DNA of 64,000 nt, taken from contig NZ_BMPH01000017.1 of assembly GCF_014647495.1 (NCBI RefSeq), forward strand, positions 1 through 64,000, read 5' to 3'. The stretch is from Glutamicibacter protophormiae. Lineage in GTDB: Bacteria > Actinomycetota > Actinomycetes > Actinomycetales > Micrococcaceae. Below, piece by piece: positions 1-8,342 of this stretch. The stretch's first letter is position 1; the number at the start of each line of letters is the position of its first letter. The notes below the pieces were generated by a model. It saw only the letters and a program-made list of their open reading frames with translations, did no database searches and was not told the DNA's origin. Both the position numbers and the translations under genes were made by a program.

Positions 1-62
1 CCAAACAAAAAATAATTTGGTATCAACAAACTTGGCACACTATTGAGTTCTCAAACAACAAA
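1..62 (-). ncRNA. Leader of an rRNA operon (16S gene just off the left edge)
   Basis: Read on the minus strand, positions 62-31 hold the actinobacterial rrn leader motif (TTTGAGAACTCAATAGTGTG), best known from the mycobacterial pre-16S leader where it takes part in antitermination and processing. It is followed by AT-rich sequence to the window edge. Two good sigma-A promoters lie upstream on the same strand. I infer that a 16S-23S-5S operon begins just left of position 1. The mature 16S itself is not in the window. Confidence 0.75.
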
Positions 63-121
63 CACTTACCGGTTCTCCGCCACCCATTCAAGGAGGCGAT
101 ATCGTCCAGCGTTATATTCAT

Positions 122-151
122 ATTCTATAATCATTGAATTCTGAAAGTCAA
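122..151 (-). promoter_or_regulatory. rrn promoter, proximal
   Basis: The minus strand reads TTGACT (151-146), an 18-bp spacer, then TAGAAT (127-122). This is close to the actinobacterial rRNA promoter type TTGACT-N18-TAGACT. It lies about 60 bp upstream of the conserved leader motif and points toward it. Confidence 0.7.
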
Positions 152-302
152 ATCGATTCTTTGTGATTCGAACCAGTATTCTTTGATTCCCATTCAATTC
201 CGAGTTGTCCACACATGGTGTGGAAAACCTTGATTTTCCGGGGTTTTCGCCGCCTTGTTCCGGTTGGTTGTTGTTCCGTCCGGCTCGTGGCGACAAGGAA
301 AA

Positions 303-331
303 ACTATACACGGGTTGGCGGGGCGGTGCAA
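303..331 (-). promoter_or_regulatory. rrn promoter, distal
   Basis: The minus strand reads TTGCAC (331-326), a 17-bp spacer, and TATAGT (308-303), a near-consensus sigma-A promoter facing the rrn leader. With the proximal promoter it gives the tandem-promoter layout usual for rRNA operons. Between the two, at 205-227, sit two inverted DnaA-box-like 9-mers. The remaining sequence between 332 and 548 shows no gene. Confidence 0.65.
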
Positions 332-548
332 ATCGGAGGGGTGCTGCGCAGCGGTGAGCGTGACCACATAAAACAGAACCACGTTCATTACCGAAAATTT
401 AAGGCCTTAAAGCCCGAGAACATGCGGTTTTTTCCTAGGGCTCCCCGTTACCGCCGGAATATTAAATTCCATTCCGCCGCATCCGGAACCTGAAAAACGT
501 CGAATCCGCGCCGTCACTCTATATTTACGGTGCCGCCCATGGCTCTCA

Positions 549-1313
549 CTACTCTTCGATAACCTCGACGTCGATGATCCGGGGATCATCCAGCTCCAGC
601 TGGTCGGGAGTCAGGGTGGGGATCCCTGCGAAAGCGATGGCTGCAGTTTCAACAACACGCTTGGCCAGGAAACGGTTGCCGGCTCCGCCGATGACCGCGC
701 CGACCCCGAAGGGAACGATTCGGCCGACAACGCTCGCGGCCTGCGTGCCGACGATCTTGCGCATGAACGACTTCTGCATCGTCTTCTGGATCGAGGTATA
801 GAAGCTAGTCGACTTGTTCGCACCGAAGGCCTTGGCCCAGCCCTTGACCGGTCCGCCGCCGCGCCCAGCGGCCTGGCGTGTGAGGCCGGCGATCATCGCA
901 CTGCCTTCCTCGCCCATCAGCACACCCATAACGAGTACTCGTGAACGTTCCGGATCTTCGATGGCAATGCCATGGAGCTCCGCAAGCGTCTGTGCATAAA
1001 GCGCGGACGCTTCGAGAAATCCAAGGGTGGCGGCCACGGACAGGCCCAGCGCGACACCGGTGCCCACCGCAGGGATGGCTGCAGTGCCTCCCACTGCGGC
1101 GCCCGAACCCGTCACGATTTTCAAGTAGTCGCTTTCGGCAATCTTGGAAAGTTCTGCCGCGGTCGCTTCGGGGTGCTTTCGTCGCAACCGTTTCAGGTAG
1201 GCAAGAACCAGCGGACGCTGGACACCGACACCCTTCATGATTGCGTCCTGGATTGCAGTGCGCGGTTTGCCATCGTTGCCGATAACCGTCATCGAAATGG
1301 GATCTTTACTCAT
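549..1313 (-). CDS. EcsC-like protein of unknown function
   Basis: A 254-residue protein. The middle (about 70-120) is rich in Gly, Ala and Val and could associate with a membrane, and a second Gly-rich stretch lies near 200-225. This pattern and length resemble the EcsC family, whose biochemical role is unknown. I chose the start at 1313 (MSKDP) because the longer open frame runs into the divergent aldolase gene. Downstream on the same strand lies the rrn promoter region. It is a single gene with no operon partner. The family assignment is tentative, from general composition and length. Confidence 0.6.
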   Translation of the reverse strand: MSKDPISMTVIGNDGKPRTAIQDAIMKGVGVQRPLVLAYLKRLRRKHPEATAAELSKIAESDYLKIVTGSGAAVGGTAAIPAVGTGVALGLSVAATLGFLEASALYAQTLAELHGIAIEDPERSRVLVMGVLMGEEGSAMIAGLTRQAAGRGGGPVKGWAKAFGANKSTSFYTSIQKTMQKSFMRKIVGTQAASVVGRIVPFGVGAVIGGAGNRFLAKRVVETAAIAFAGIPTLTPDQLELDDPRIIDVEVIEE

Positions 1314-1448
1314 AATGCTGTCAGCATATCGAGCCAAACCTTGAAGTTTCCGGGAACTTGGTGGTTCCAACACCTGAATATCCCCAAATAGCCGGTCATG
1401 TTCGGCCCAGTCCTTGAAACACCCAAATACCGATGGAAGAGTTGGCTT

Positions 1449-2639
1449 ATGAAGAATGCTCAGGCCAAACGGTACAACCACGCCTTGAAACAGGCAGGGA
1501 TCAACGAACGCCCAGTGGCATTGCTGGATTTGGATGCCTTCGATGCGAACGTGATCGCCCTTCGCGAACGAGCCGGAGGACTGCCGATACGTGTTGCATC
1601 CAAATCGCTGCGCATCCGCAAGGCCCTGGAACGGGCACTGGCTGCCGACGGATTCAGCGGAGTGCTGTGCTTTACCCTGAGCGAAGCGCTATGGCTGGCG
1701 AGCCATGGAATGAAAGACCTGGTCGTGGCCTATCCCCAAGCCGATACGGAAGCCATCAGCCGTTGGGCAACCAGCGAACAGGCACGCGCCGAGATCACGG
1801 TCATGGTCGACTCCGTTGCGCAGCTGGATCTCATCGACCGGATCGTTCCGCACCATCATCCGCTGAAGGTCGCCCTTGAGCTTGATGCCGCCTACTACCC
1901 GACCCCGGGACTGCGCATCGGGGCTGCCCGATCGCCGTTGACCGACCCGGCGGATCTGGTTTCATTGGCTGAAGAAGTCCAACGCCGGAAGGGTTTCGAG
2001 CTGGACGGGCTCATGGCCTACGAATCGCAGATCGCCTCGGTACCGGATGGAGGGTTCGCTCCCAAGGCCTGGATCGCCCGAGCCCTTCGGAAACGCAGCG
2101 CCGCCGAGCTTGCCGAGCGGCGTGCCGAAGCCGTGAGCCGCGTGCGCGGTCTCGCGGACCTTCGCTTCGTGAATGCAGGAGGCACCGGTTCATTTGAAAC
2201 GACCACCAAGGAAGCAGCGGTGACAGAGCTGGCCGCAGGCTCCGGGCTCTTCGCTCCGGCCTTGTTCGACTCCTTCCGTTCCTTCTCTCCGTCCCCTGCC
2301 ATGTTCCTGGGCTTCCCGGTAGTCCGAAGGCCGGATCACCAGACGGTCACGATCCTCGGCGGCGGTTGGGCCGCATCCGGTCCCGCCGGAAAAGACCGGT
2401 TGCCGAGCATCGAGCATCCGCGCAAGCTGCGCTACCTGCCGTTGGAAGGAGCCGGCGAGGTGCAGACGCCGCTGACCGGCCCGACCGCGCACCGCCTGAA
2501 CATCGGCGAGACGGTATGGCTGCGCCATGCAAAATCCGGGGAACCGGCAGAACGGGTCAACAAGGTCGCGGTCTTCTCGAAGAACAAGATCAGTGACCAA
2601 TGGCCAACCTATCGAGGCGAGGGGAAGGCCTTCCTGTGA
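1449..2639 (+). CDS. Amino acid deaminase/aldolase, PLP-dependent (alanine racemase-like N domain)
   Basis: A 396-residue fold-type III PLP protein related to D-threonine aldolase and D-amino-acid deaminases. The N-terminal barrel begins with PVALLDLDAFDAN, and Lys52 in VASKS is the likely Schiff-base lysine. The C-terminal beta domain (about 270-390) includes GGGW and the conserved HAKSGE segment. The start at 1449 gives the short lead-in usual for the family and has a GGAAGAG-like ribosome site; an ATG at 1398 is possible but lacks one. It overlaps the lactone oxidase gene by 4 bp, so the two are translationally coupled. This pairing also occurs in Streptomyces. The exact substrate is unknown. 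Confidence 0.85.
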   Translation: MKNAQAKRYNHALKQAGINERPVALLDLDAFDANVIALRERAGGLPIRVASKSLRIRKALERALAADGFSGVLCFTLSEALWLASHGMKDLVVAYPQADTEAISRWATSEQARAEITVMVDSVAQLDLIDRIVPHHHPLKVALELDAAYYPTPGLRIGAARSPLTDPADLVSLAEEVQRRKGFELDGLMAYESQIASVPDGGFAPKAWIARALRKRSAAELAERRAEAVSRVRGLADLRFVNAGGTGSFETTTKEAAVTELAAGSGLFAPALFDSFRSFSPSPAMFLGFPVVRRPDHQTVTILGGGWAASGPAGKDRLPSIEHPRKLRYLPLEGAGEVQTPLTGPTAHRLNIGETVWLRHAKSGEPAERVNKVAVFSKNKISDQWPTYRGEGKAFL

Positions 2640-3937
2640 CCACCTTCCAGAATTTCGCCGGCACAGTGACTGCCGCCCCATCGGTGCGCCAGTCGGTCGC
2701 TTCCCTGGACCAGCTAGGCGGATTGCTCGAGTCGGCGGCGCTGACCGGGCACACCGTGCGCACCGTGGGCGCCGGCCATTCATTCACCCCGCTGGCGAAG
2801 ACCGACGACGTCTTGCTCGATCTCGACGGTTTCCAGGGAATCGAGGAAGTCGATGCGCTCACGCATGACGTGACGTTCCGGGCCGGAACCAGGTTGTGGC
2901 AGGTCCCGGACCTGCTGGAGCCCTTCGGACTGGCGCTTGAGAACATGGGCGACATCGACCGACAGTCCATCGCTGGCGCCATCAGCACCGGCACCCACGG
3001 CACCGGCCTGAAATTCACCGGATTCAGCGGCGCGGTCACCGGACTGCGGATGATGCTGGCCGACGGGACGCAGGTGCGTGCCAGCGCCACGGAGCACCGT
3101 GACCTGTTCCAGGCTGCCCGCGTCGGATTGGGCGCGTTGGGTGTCATCACCCACGTGCGGCTGCGGTGCGTTCCGCACTACATGATGCACGCCGCGGAGA
3201 CCATCGAAGCCATCGAGCCGCTGACCGAGAGCTTTATCGAAAGGGTGGCGCTGGAAGACCATCTGGAGTTCTTCTGGTTCCCGGGCACCGGCAACGCCCA
3301 GGTGAAAACCAATACGCGGTTGCCCGGCGATACGCCGGCGAAAGCGCCTGGCAAGCTCACTGCCTGGGTGAACGACGAGCTGCTGTCCAACGGCGGGCTC
3401 CAGGCCATCTGTTCGGTGGGCGCCGCCATGCCGCGAATGATTCCCCGGCTCAACGGGTTCGCCAGCCGGGTCCTCTCAGACCGCAGCTACACCGCGTCGT
3501 GGAACCAGACCTATATCAGTCCGCGGCGGGTGAAGTTCACCGAGATGGAGTACGCGCTGCCGCTGGAGAACTTCGCCGCGGCGTTTGCGGAACTGCGCCG
3601 CTACTTCACGACTCGGCCCGCACCCGTTGTTTTCCCGTTGGAGGTCCGGACCACTGCCGGCGACGACACCTGGCTGGGGACGGCCAGTGGCCGAAACAGC
3701 GTTTACATTGCGGTGCACCGCTATATCCGCGATCGCGTCCCGCAGTATTTCCCGGAGATGGAGTCGATCCTTCGTTCGCACGGCGGGCGGCCGCACTGGG
3801 GCAAGCAGCACACGCTGCGGGCGCCCGACCTCGCGCAGCTGTATCCGAGATTTGAGGATTTCCGGGCAGTTCGACAGCAGGTCGACCCGCAGGGGCTATT
3901 CGTCAATGACTATCTGCGGGAGCTGCTGGGCGCCTAG
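2636..3937 (+). CDS. FAD-dependent D-arabinono-1,4-lactone oxidase family protein
   Basis: 433 residues with an N-terminal FAD-binding PCMH domain (GAGHSF near 46-50; STGTHGTG near 120-127) and a C-terminal ALO domain ending in the diagnostic HWGKQH and FVNDYLREL motifs. Relatives oxidise aldono-lactones or alditols with O2. I chose GTG at 2636 because it shares GTGA with the upstream stop and follows GGCGAGGGGAAGG; an in-frame ATG at 2600 would overlap the aldolase by 40 bp. The last 4 bp overlap the convergent EEP-like gene. The substrate cannot be deduced. The coupling suggests a shared pathway with the aldolase. Confidence 0.88.
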   Translation: MTTFQNFAGTVTAAPSVRQSVASLDQLGGLLESAALTGHTVRTVGAGHSFTPLAKTDDVLLDLDGFQGIEEVDALTHDVTFRAGTRLWQVPDLLEPFGLALENMGDIDRQSIAGAISTGTHGTGLKFTGFSGAVTGLRMMLADGTQVRASATEHRDLFQAARVGLGALGVITHVRLRCVPHYMMHAAETIEAIEPLTESFIERVALEDHLEFFWFPGTGNAQVKTNTRLPGDTPAKAPGKLTAWVNDELLSNGGLQAICSVGAAMPRMIPRLNGFASRVLSDRSYTASWNQTYISPRRVKFTEMEYALPLENFAAAFAELRRYFTTRPAPVVFPLEVRTTAGDDTWLGTASGRNSVYIAVHRYIRDRVPQYFPEMESILRSHGGRPHWGKQHTLRAPDLAQLYPRFEDFRAVRQQVDPQGLFVNDYLRELLGA

Positions 3938-5019
3938 AACTGGATGTCGGTCCAGATCAAGTCCGAGGTTTCGATAGCCTCGGGTGTCGCGCCCGGGAGC
4001 AGCTGGAAGTCTTCCGGGGCTTCCGCGCCGATGCGGCCCTGGCCCAGCACGTTCCAGCCCTGGTTGGGGATGACGAAGTTCCCGGAATCGTTCAACGCGT
4101 CATCCCGGCCGAGGTCGGCGCCCAGGGCCAGGGCGGCTGCGGTGGATTCGGTGCGCTGAGCCAGCGCGCCGGTCACCACGATGCGGTCCCCGTCGAGGCC
4201 TTCGGCCTTGGCGCCGTCGTCTGCGACGACGTAGTCTTCGCCGGCAATGTAGTCAGCGACAACCTTCAATTCGTCCTTCTGGCGTAGTGCGCCGAAGCCG
4301 TAGCTGCTGTGCGCAGGTTCGGTTTGGGCGGCCAGGATATGGACGCGTTCACCGCGGTACTCGATGGGGATGTCCCACAGCCCGTTGTGCATGACCGGAA
4401 TGGAAGCCGCGACGGCGCCGCTCAGCTCGGAGCTCCCGAGGTTGTTGCCTGCCACCTCGTCCCACTTCAGTGTGGACACCGAAACGACATCCGGCTGGTT
4501 GATCGGATACTTGGACAGCACCACCGTCGAGGCCTGCTCGGCGAATGCACGCTGGCCCCAGGCATCGCCCGGGCCGCCGACGATGCGGTCTGAGTCCAGG
4601 TCCGCGCCGCTCTGCACCCCGCTGGAACCGACGGCAAGATACGAATAGGGGTAGCCGGCATCGGAACGCTCGTCGTCCGGGCTCTTCAGATAGTCCGAGA
4701 TGAAGCTGTTCACTGCATCCTGGTCGGCGTCCATGCCGGTCAGCACCATCACGTCGGGATTGGCGACGCTGATTGCATCGGCCACGCGCAGGGCTTCGGT
4801 GTCGGTTCGGGTCAGCAGGTCCCGATACAGCTCGCCGGGCTCCTCCCCGCTCAGGTTCGTTGCCATCGTGGCCACACGCAGGGAAGTTTCGGAAAGCAGG
4901 GGTGCGCTCACGCCGGCCCCGTCATTCGGGCCGGTAGGTGCGGCGAATGCCGGGGTTGCAGGGAGCATGAACAACGCTCCGATTCCCAGGCCCGCTGTTC
5001 CAACCAAAAACTTGTGCAC
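3934..5019 (-). CDS. Secreted EEP-fold (endonuclease/exonuclease/phosphatase-like) protein, probably catalytically degenerate
   Basis: 361 residues with a Sec signal peptide (hydrophobic 5-25, cleavage near AFA-A). The order of segments follows the exported actinobacterial EEP nuclease/phosphodiesterase family: RVATMATN at the first strand, a PDVMVL strand, and a C-terminal SD..W.DI. The residues that normally act are changed. The NEFD glutamate segment reads TGMD, the HPTPP region reads AQTEPA, the GDFN/GDLN metal and catalytic motif reads TGALA, and the final SDH reads SDL. The fold assignment is an inference. If it is right, the protein is an exported binding protein rather than a nuclease. 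It is monocistronic and convergent with the lactone oxidase. Confidence 0.7.
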   Translation of the reverse strand: MHKFLVGTAGLGIGALFMLPATPAFAAPTGPNDGAGVSAPLLSETSLRVATMATNLSGEEPGELYRDLLTRTDTEALRVADAISVANPDVMVLTGMDADQDAVNSFISDYLKSPDDERSDAGYPYSYLAVGSSGVQSGADLDSDRIVGGPGDAWGQRAFAEQASTVVLSKYPINQPDVVSVSTLKWDEVAGNNLGSSELSGAVAASIPVMHNGLWDIPIEYRGERVHILAAQTEPAHSSYGFGALRQKDELKVVADYIAGEDYVVADDGAKAEGLDGDRIVVTGALAQRTESTAAALALGADLGRDDALNDSGNFVIPNQGWNVLGQGRIGAEAPEDFQLLPGATPEAIETSDLIWTDIQF

Positions 5020-5059
5020 CCTGCAACCCTACGCCGAGAGGCCGGCCCTGACCAGCATC

Positions 5060-6715
5060 TTAATCCGATTGTGATGCTGCAGCCCCGGCGGCCTTGCGGT
5101 TCGCCGCGAGCACTTCCTCCATGTACGGGGCGCGGACATGCGCCGAGATGCGTGCGTCAACCAGGCAGAGGCCCTGCGCACCGGCTTCCACCCATTCACT
5201 GACTTTCCCCAAATCATCCAAGGTTTCCACCTTGATGCCGGTGGCGCCCATGCCCTGGGCCAGGGCCGAGAAGTCTACGGTCGGGATCAGCATCGGATCC
5301 TCATGCAGACCGATCGATCCATACTGGTGCACCTCGGCGCCGTAGGCTGAATCGTTGTAAATGACGATGACACCGCTAGTGACGGTGCGCACGATGGATT
5401 CCAGATCGGCCAGCCCCATGAGGAAGCCGCCGTCGCCGGAGGCCAGCACCACGGTCCGGCCGTCGGCCGCCGCCGCAGCGCCAACCATTGAAGCGATGCC
5501 CAGGCCGATGGACTGGTAGGCGGTGCCAACACAAGTCAGGGATCGGGCACCGCTGGTCGACCAGTACATTGGTCCCCAACCGATGAAGTGCCCGCCGTCC
5601 TGCACCAGAACGCGGTGCGCCGGCAGGATCCGTTCCAGCTCGCTGGCTACGCGGCGCGGATCCAGCAGCCCATCGGCGGCCTTCGCTTCTCCGAGCGGAC
5701 GGGTGCGCAGCGCGGCGAGGTCCAGATCCGCGGCCCACGAGGCAGTGGTCGCGGGCAGCGACTGGAGCAGATGCCCGGCTGCGGTGCTGATATCGGCGGT
5801 GGCGAAGTAGTCCACCCGCGGATTGGTGGCGGCGGCGGCCAAATCGATCTGGATCAGGGTGGCGGATTCATTGACCAGGTCCCCGAAGCGCATGGTGAAC
5901 TGGTTCAGCGATGCGCCGAGCGCCAGCACGACATCCGCCTGGGCAATGATTTCCGCATTCCGCTCGGTGGCGAAGCCTCCGGTGATGCCCAGATCGTGGG
6001 GGTAGTCCAGCAGGTCGCGGGCCAGCAGCGTCCCCGAAGTGGTGGCGCCGATCTTGGTTGCCAGCTCCTTGACCAGCGGTGCGGCATCGATGGCGCCGCG
6101 GCCATAGAGGATGTGCGGTCGCTGGGCGCCGGCCAGCAGCGCGCTGACCTGTTCAAGCTGGGTGGAGTTTAATTCCGGTGCGGGCGGCGTGGAACCGAGG
6201 GCGGCGAAGTCCGGGATTTCGGTTTCAGGCGTCTCGATGGCGGCCAGGTCGTAGGGAATAGCCAAGACCACCGGACATTGTTCGCGCAGCGCATGGGCGG
6301 CGGCCTGCAGGGCGATGGCTCCCGGCGCCGACCGGTCCACCACGTAGCGCGGGGCCCGCACGGCGGCATCGATGGCCGCCTGATCCACGTCCCAGCCGCG
6401 CAAGCCCGAAGTCGGCGCGTCACCGGTAACGAAAAGCAACGGAGTGCGCGCGGCGGCGGCTTCCGCCAACGCGGTCACGGCGTTCGTGTAACCGGCACCG
6501 TAGGTGGTGGAGGCGATGGAGAGCTTGTTGGAGATGCGGAAGTATGCGTCCGCGGCCGCTACCGCGGCCGATTCGTGGCGAACCGCGGTGTAGGTGAAGC
6601 CCTGGCGCACTGCTGCGTCGAGGAAGTGTGCGTTGCCGTTGCCCATCAGACCGAAGATCTGCGGTGCAATTGGCTTGAGGGCATGGGCGATGGCGGCAGA
6701 AACGCTAGACATCAT
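5060..6715 (-). CDS. Thiamine pyrophosphate-dependent enzyme, acetolactate synthase-like
   Basis: About 551 residues with the three-domain TPP fold. The Pyr domain carries the catalytic glutamate in RHESAAVAAADA (Glu48), the central domain follows (about 190-320), and the PP domain has GDGGFLMG followed at the right spacing by YNDSAYG, the Mg/TPP motif. Similar to acetolactate synthase and benzoylformate decarboxylase-like proteins, with no small subunit next door. ATG codons at 6715 and 6712 share an AAAAGAG ribosome site. It lies 200 bp downstream of the HTH/ECF fusion on the same strand. I found no TPP riboswitch in that gap. The reaction is unassigned. Confidence 0.85.
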   Translation of the reverse strand: MMSSVSAAIAHALKPIAPQIFGLMGNGNAHFLDAAVRQGFTYTAVRHESAAVAAADAYFRISNKLSIASTTYGAGYTNAVTALAEAAAARTPLLFVTGDAPTSGLRGWDVDQAAIDAAVRAPRYVVDRSAPGAIALQAAAHALREQCPVVLAIPYDLAAIETPETEIPDFAALGSTPPAPELNSTQLEQVSALLAGAQRPHILYGRGAIDAAPLVKELATKIGATTSGTLLARDLLDYPHDLGITGGFATERNAEIIAQADVVLALGASLNQFTMRFGDLVNESATLIQIDLAAAATNPRVDYFATADISTAAGHLLQSLPATTASWAADLDLAALRTRPLGEAKAADGLLDPRRVASELERILPAHRVLVQDGGHFIGWGPMYWSTSGARSLTCVGTAYQSIGLGIASMVGAAAAADGRTVVLASGDGGFLMGLADLESIVRTVTSGVIVIYNDSAYGAEVHQYGSIGLHEDPMLIPTVDFSALAQGMGATGIKVETLDDLGKVSEWVEAGAQGLCLVDARISAHVRAPYMEEVLAANRKAAGAAASQSD

Positions 6716-6915
6716 GGACTCTTTTCAAAAGTACGGTGCTGAAGAAAATTCCATATATGTCTGCCGCTACCGGTTGCATTTCGGCAACGGGTATCGCCCC
6801 TTTTGAGAGCGCCGGAATCCGCTCAATCGAGGTTCCTGACTCAATGATGATAGGGCAGAACCGCGGTGTTGCGCTAGGCGCCGTTTCTCCAGTGCCCTGG
6901 ACCGAACCGGAAAAT

Positions 6916-7983
6916 CTATCCCAGGGCCCTTCCCCGGCGGTTGCTCCCGGACCCGAATCCGGCGTTCGCCAACCGGTAGGTGCGGTCCAGGGAATCCATT
7001 GCATGCTCCGCAACGTGCCCGTAGACGGGAACATGGATCCAATCCTTGACCATGCCTAGCAGCGCAATCACGATGAATCCGGTCAGCAGCTTGTCCACCA
7101 GTGAATACATCAGGTTGGACTCGAAAACGGCCACCCCGAGCGAGCTGGTGCTGGCCAGGATGGACTGCATCGTCGTTTCGGAGGCGTGGCCGGTGATGCC
7201 CCCGAAAAGGAGAACCAGAATGATGCTCGACACGACCGAACAAGCCACAGCCACCACGACGTTCAGCAGGACGTACTGAGGTAGGGCGGAATTGCGCCTG
7301 ATCAGCTTCGCGCCGTAGCCCCAGACCAGCGCGCCGGTCATGTTCACCAGCCCGAAGGCCGCCGCCGAGGAATCGGTAATCGACAGTCCAATGACGTTGG
7401 TTGCCAGGCCGACAAGCACCCCGGCCCACGGCCCGCAGGCGATGGCGGCCAATGCAGTGCCGACCATGTCCAGATAAAGACGGAGCCCTGCTGCATCCAC
7501 TAGCCAGAAGCCCGCCAAGTTCATCAGCAAGCATGCTGCGAGGAGTATATATATTCGCCGCCGGCTGGCCACGGTGTCTGCCGGCCCGATGGCAGCGACA
7601 ATTTGGACGGGCGGCTCGGTGGGCGCGGGCTGCGGGTTGGCTGGCTCCCGCTGCTTGGCCGCGGACTGGTCGAGACGGGCCTGAAGACACCGGCGTTCCC
7701 ACGTTTCCGCCTCCTCCGGCGAGCAGCCCAAGGCCTGCACGATTTCCCCGACAAGCTTCGCGTTGATACGGGTCCGGCCCAGGCGGAAGGCGTCGTACAC
7801 AGTGGTTCGGGCTGGCCTGGCGGCGGCCGCACCCACTCCGGCGCGTTCTCGAAGCTTCCCGATTCGACGGACGATTTCCGCGTAGGGAACGTCGCCGGCC
7901 TCGATCCGCAACGCCTGGAGATCCCGGGCGATCGCATCGAAGGCTTCGGTCGGAACACCTCGGGATTCCATGTGGTGCGACAT
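6916..7983 (-). CDS. Helix-turn-helix domain fused to an ECF S-component-like membrane domain
   Basis: 355 residues. The N terminus (about 10-105) is an actinobacterial HTH module with the RTTVYDAFRLGR and LVGEIVQALG segments, followed by a Gln/Pro-rich linker. From about 143 to 305 there are five or six membrane segments; the motif LYLDMVGTALAAIACGPWAG is typical of substrate-binding S components of energy-coupling-factor vitamin transporters. The cytoplasmic tail is basic. The start at 7983 has GGAGGA five bases upstream. No EcfA/EcfT genes are nearby, so it would have to share a housekeeping module. A perfect inverted repeat lies 15 bp upstream. The fusion could be a membrane-bound, ligand-responsive regulator; that is inference. 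Confidence 0.75.
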   Translation of the reverse strand: MSHHMESRGVPTEAFDAIARDLQALRIEAGDVPYAEIVRRIGKLRERAGVGAAAARPARTTVYDAFRLGRTRINAKLVGEIVQALGCSPEEAETWERRCLQARLDQSAAKQREPANPQPAPTEPPVQIVAAIGPADTVASRRRIYILLAACLLMNLAGFWLVDAAGLRLYLDMVGTALAAIACGPWAGVLVGLATNVIGLSITDSSAAAFGLVNMTGALVWGYGAKLIRRNSALPQYVLLNVVVAVACSVVSSIILVLLFGGITGHASETTMQSILASTSSLGVAVFESNLMYSLVDKLLTGFIVIALLGMVKDWIHVPVYGHVAEHAMDSLDRTYRLANAGFGSGSNRRGRALG

Positions 7984-7997
7984 GGCCGTCCTCCATA

Positions 7998-8021
7998 CAG
8001 TTGCCGATTCACCGGCAACTG
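7998..8021. promoter_or_regulatory. Perfect inverted repeat upstream of the HTH/ECF gene
   Basis: The arms CAGTTGCCG and CGGCAACTG are perfect, 9 bp each, with a 6-bp spacer. The repeat lies just before the GGAGGA ribosome site of the HTH/ECF gene. It could be an autoregulatory operator or a 5'UTR hairpin. A TAGTAT -10-like box on the minus strand (8064-8059) would put the repeat just downstream of the transcription start. Confidence 0.55.
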
Positions 8022-8342
8022 CCGATGGCCTTCGGCGCTTCGTTCACGCCAAATAAAGATACTAGTCAGATCGTATCCGAAGCGTCGGAGTTGTTCGGAA
8101 TCGTCCGGAAACGCGGTTTTCAGCCCATCATTGCAGCACGCGCGCGATACTTTATGACCTGGGGCGCCGCATGCCGCCTGAACCGTCAGCCGACTCGCAA
8201 ACGGCTGCATCGTTCAGCACCTGCGGCGCATACGACAACTCGCATATGTATTCCAGGAGGGCTTGTGGCACATTTCGTCGCCGATACGGCAAAGCCCCGC
8301 GGCTGACAGCGCACCAGCGGCCGCCCGCAGCGGGGCGGGAGC
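8022..8342. other. Intergenic region without a convincing gene
   Basis: This 321-bp stretch separates the TIGR01777 gene stop from the HTH/ECF upstream repeat. It holds a possible minus-strand -10 (8059-8064) and a 13-codon frame with a strong AGGAGG site at 8265-8306 that I do not accept as a gene. No terminator with a U-tract is evident after the TIGR01777 gene. Confidence 0.5.

Noticed and set aside
6716-6915. TPP riboswitch upstream of the TPP-dependent enzyme
   Set aside because: The conserved CUGAGA and ACCUGAUC-type segments of the THI element are absent. Only a weak GTTGC/GCAAC hairpin is seen.
8265-8306. 13-codon frame behind a perfect AGGAGG site
   Set aside because: Too short, no promoter and no partner gene on that strand. 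Chance is likely in GC-rich DNA.
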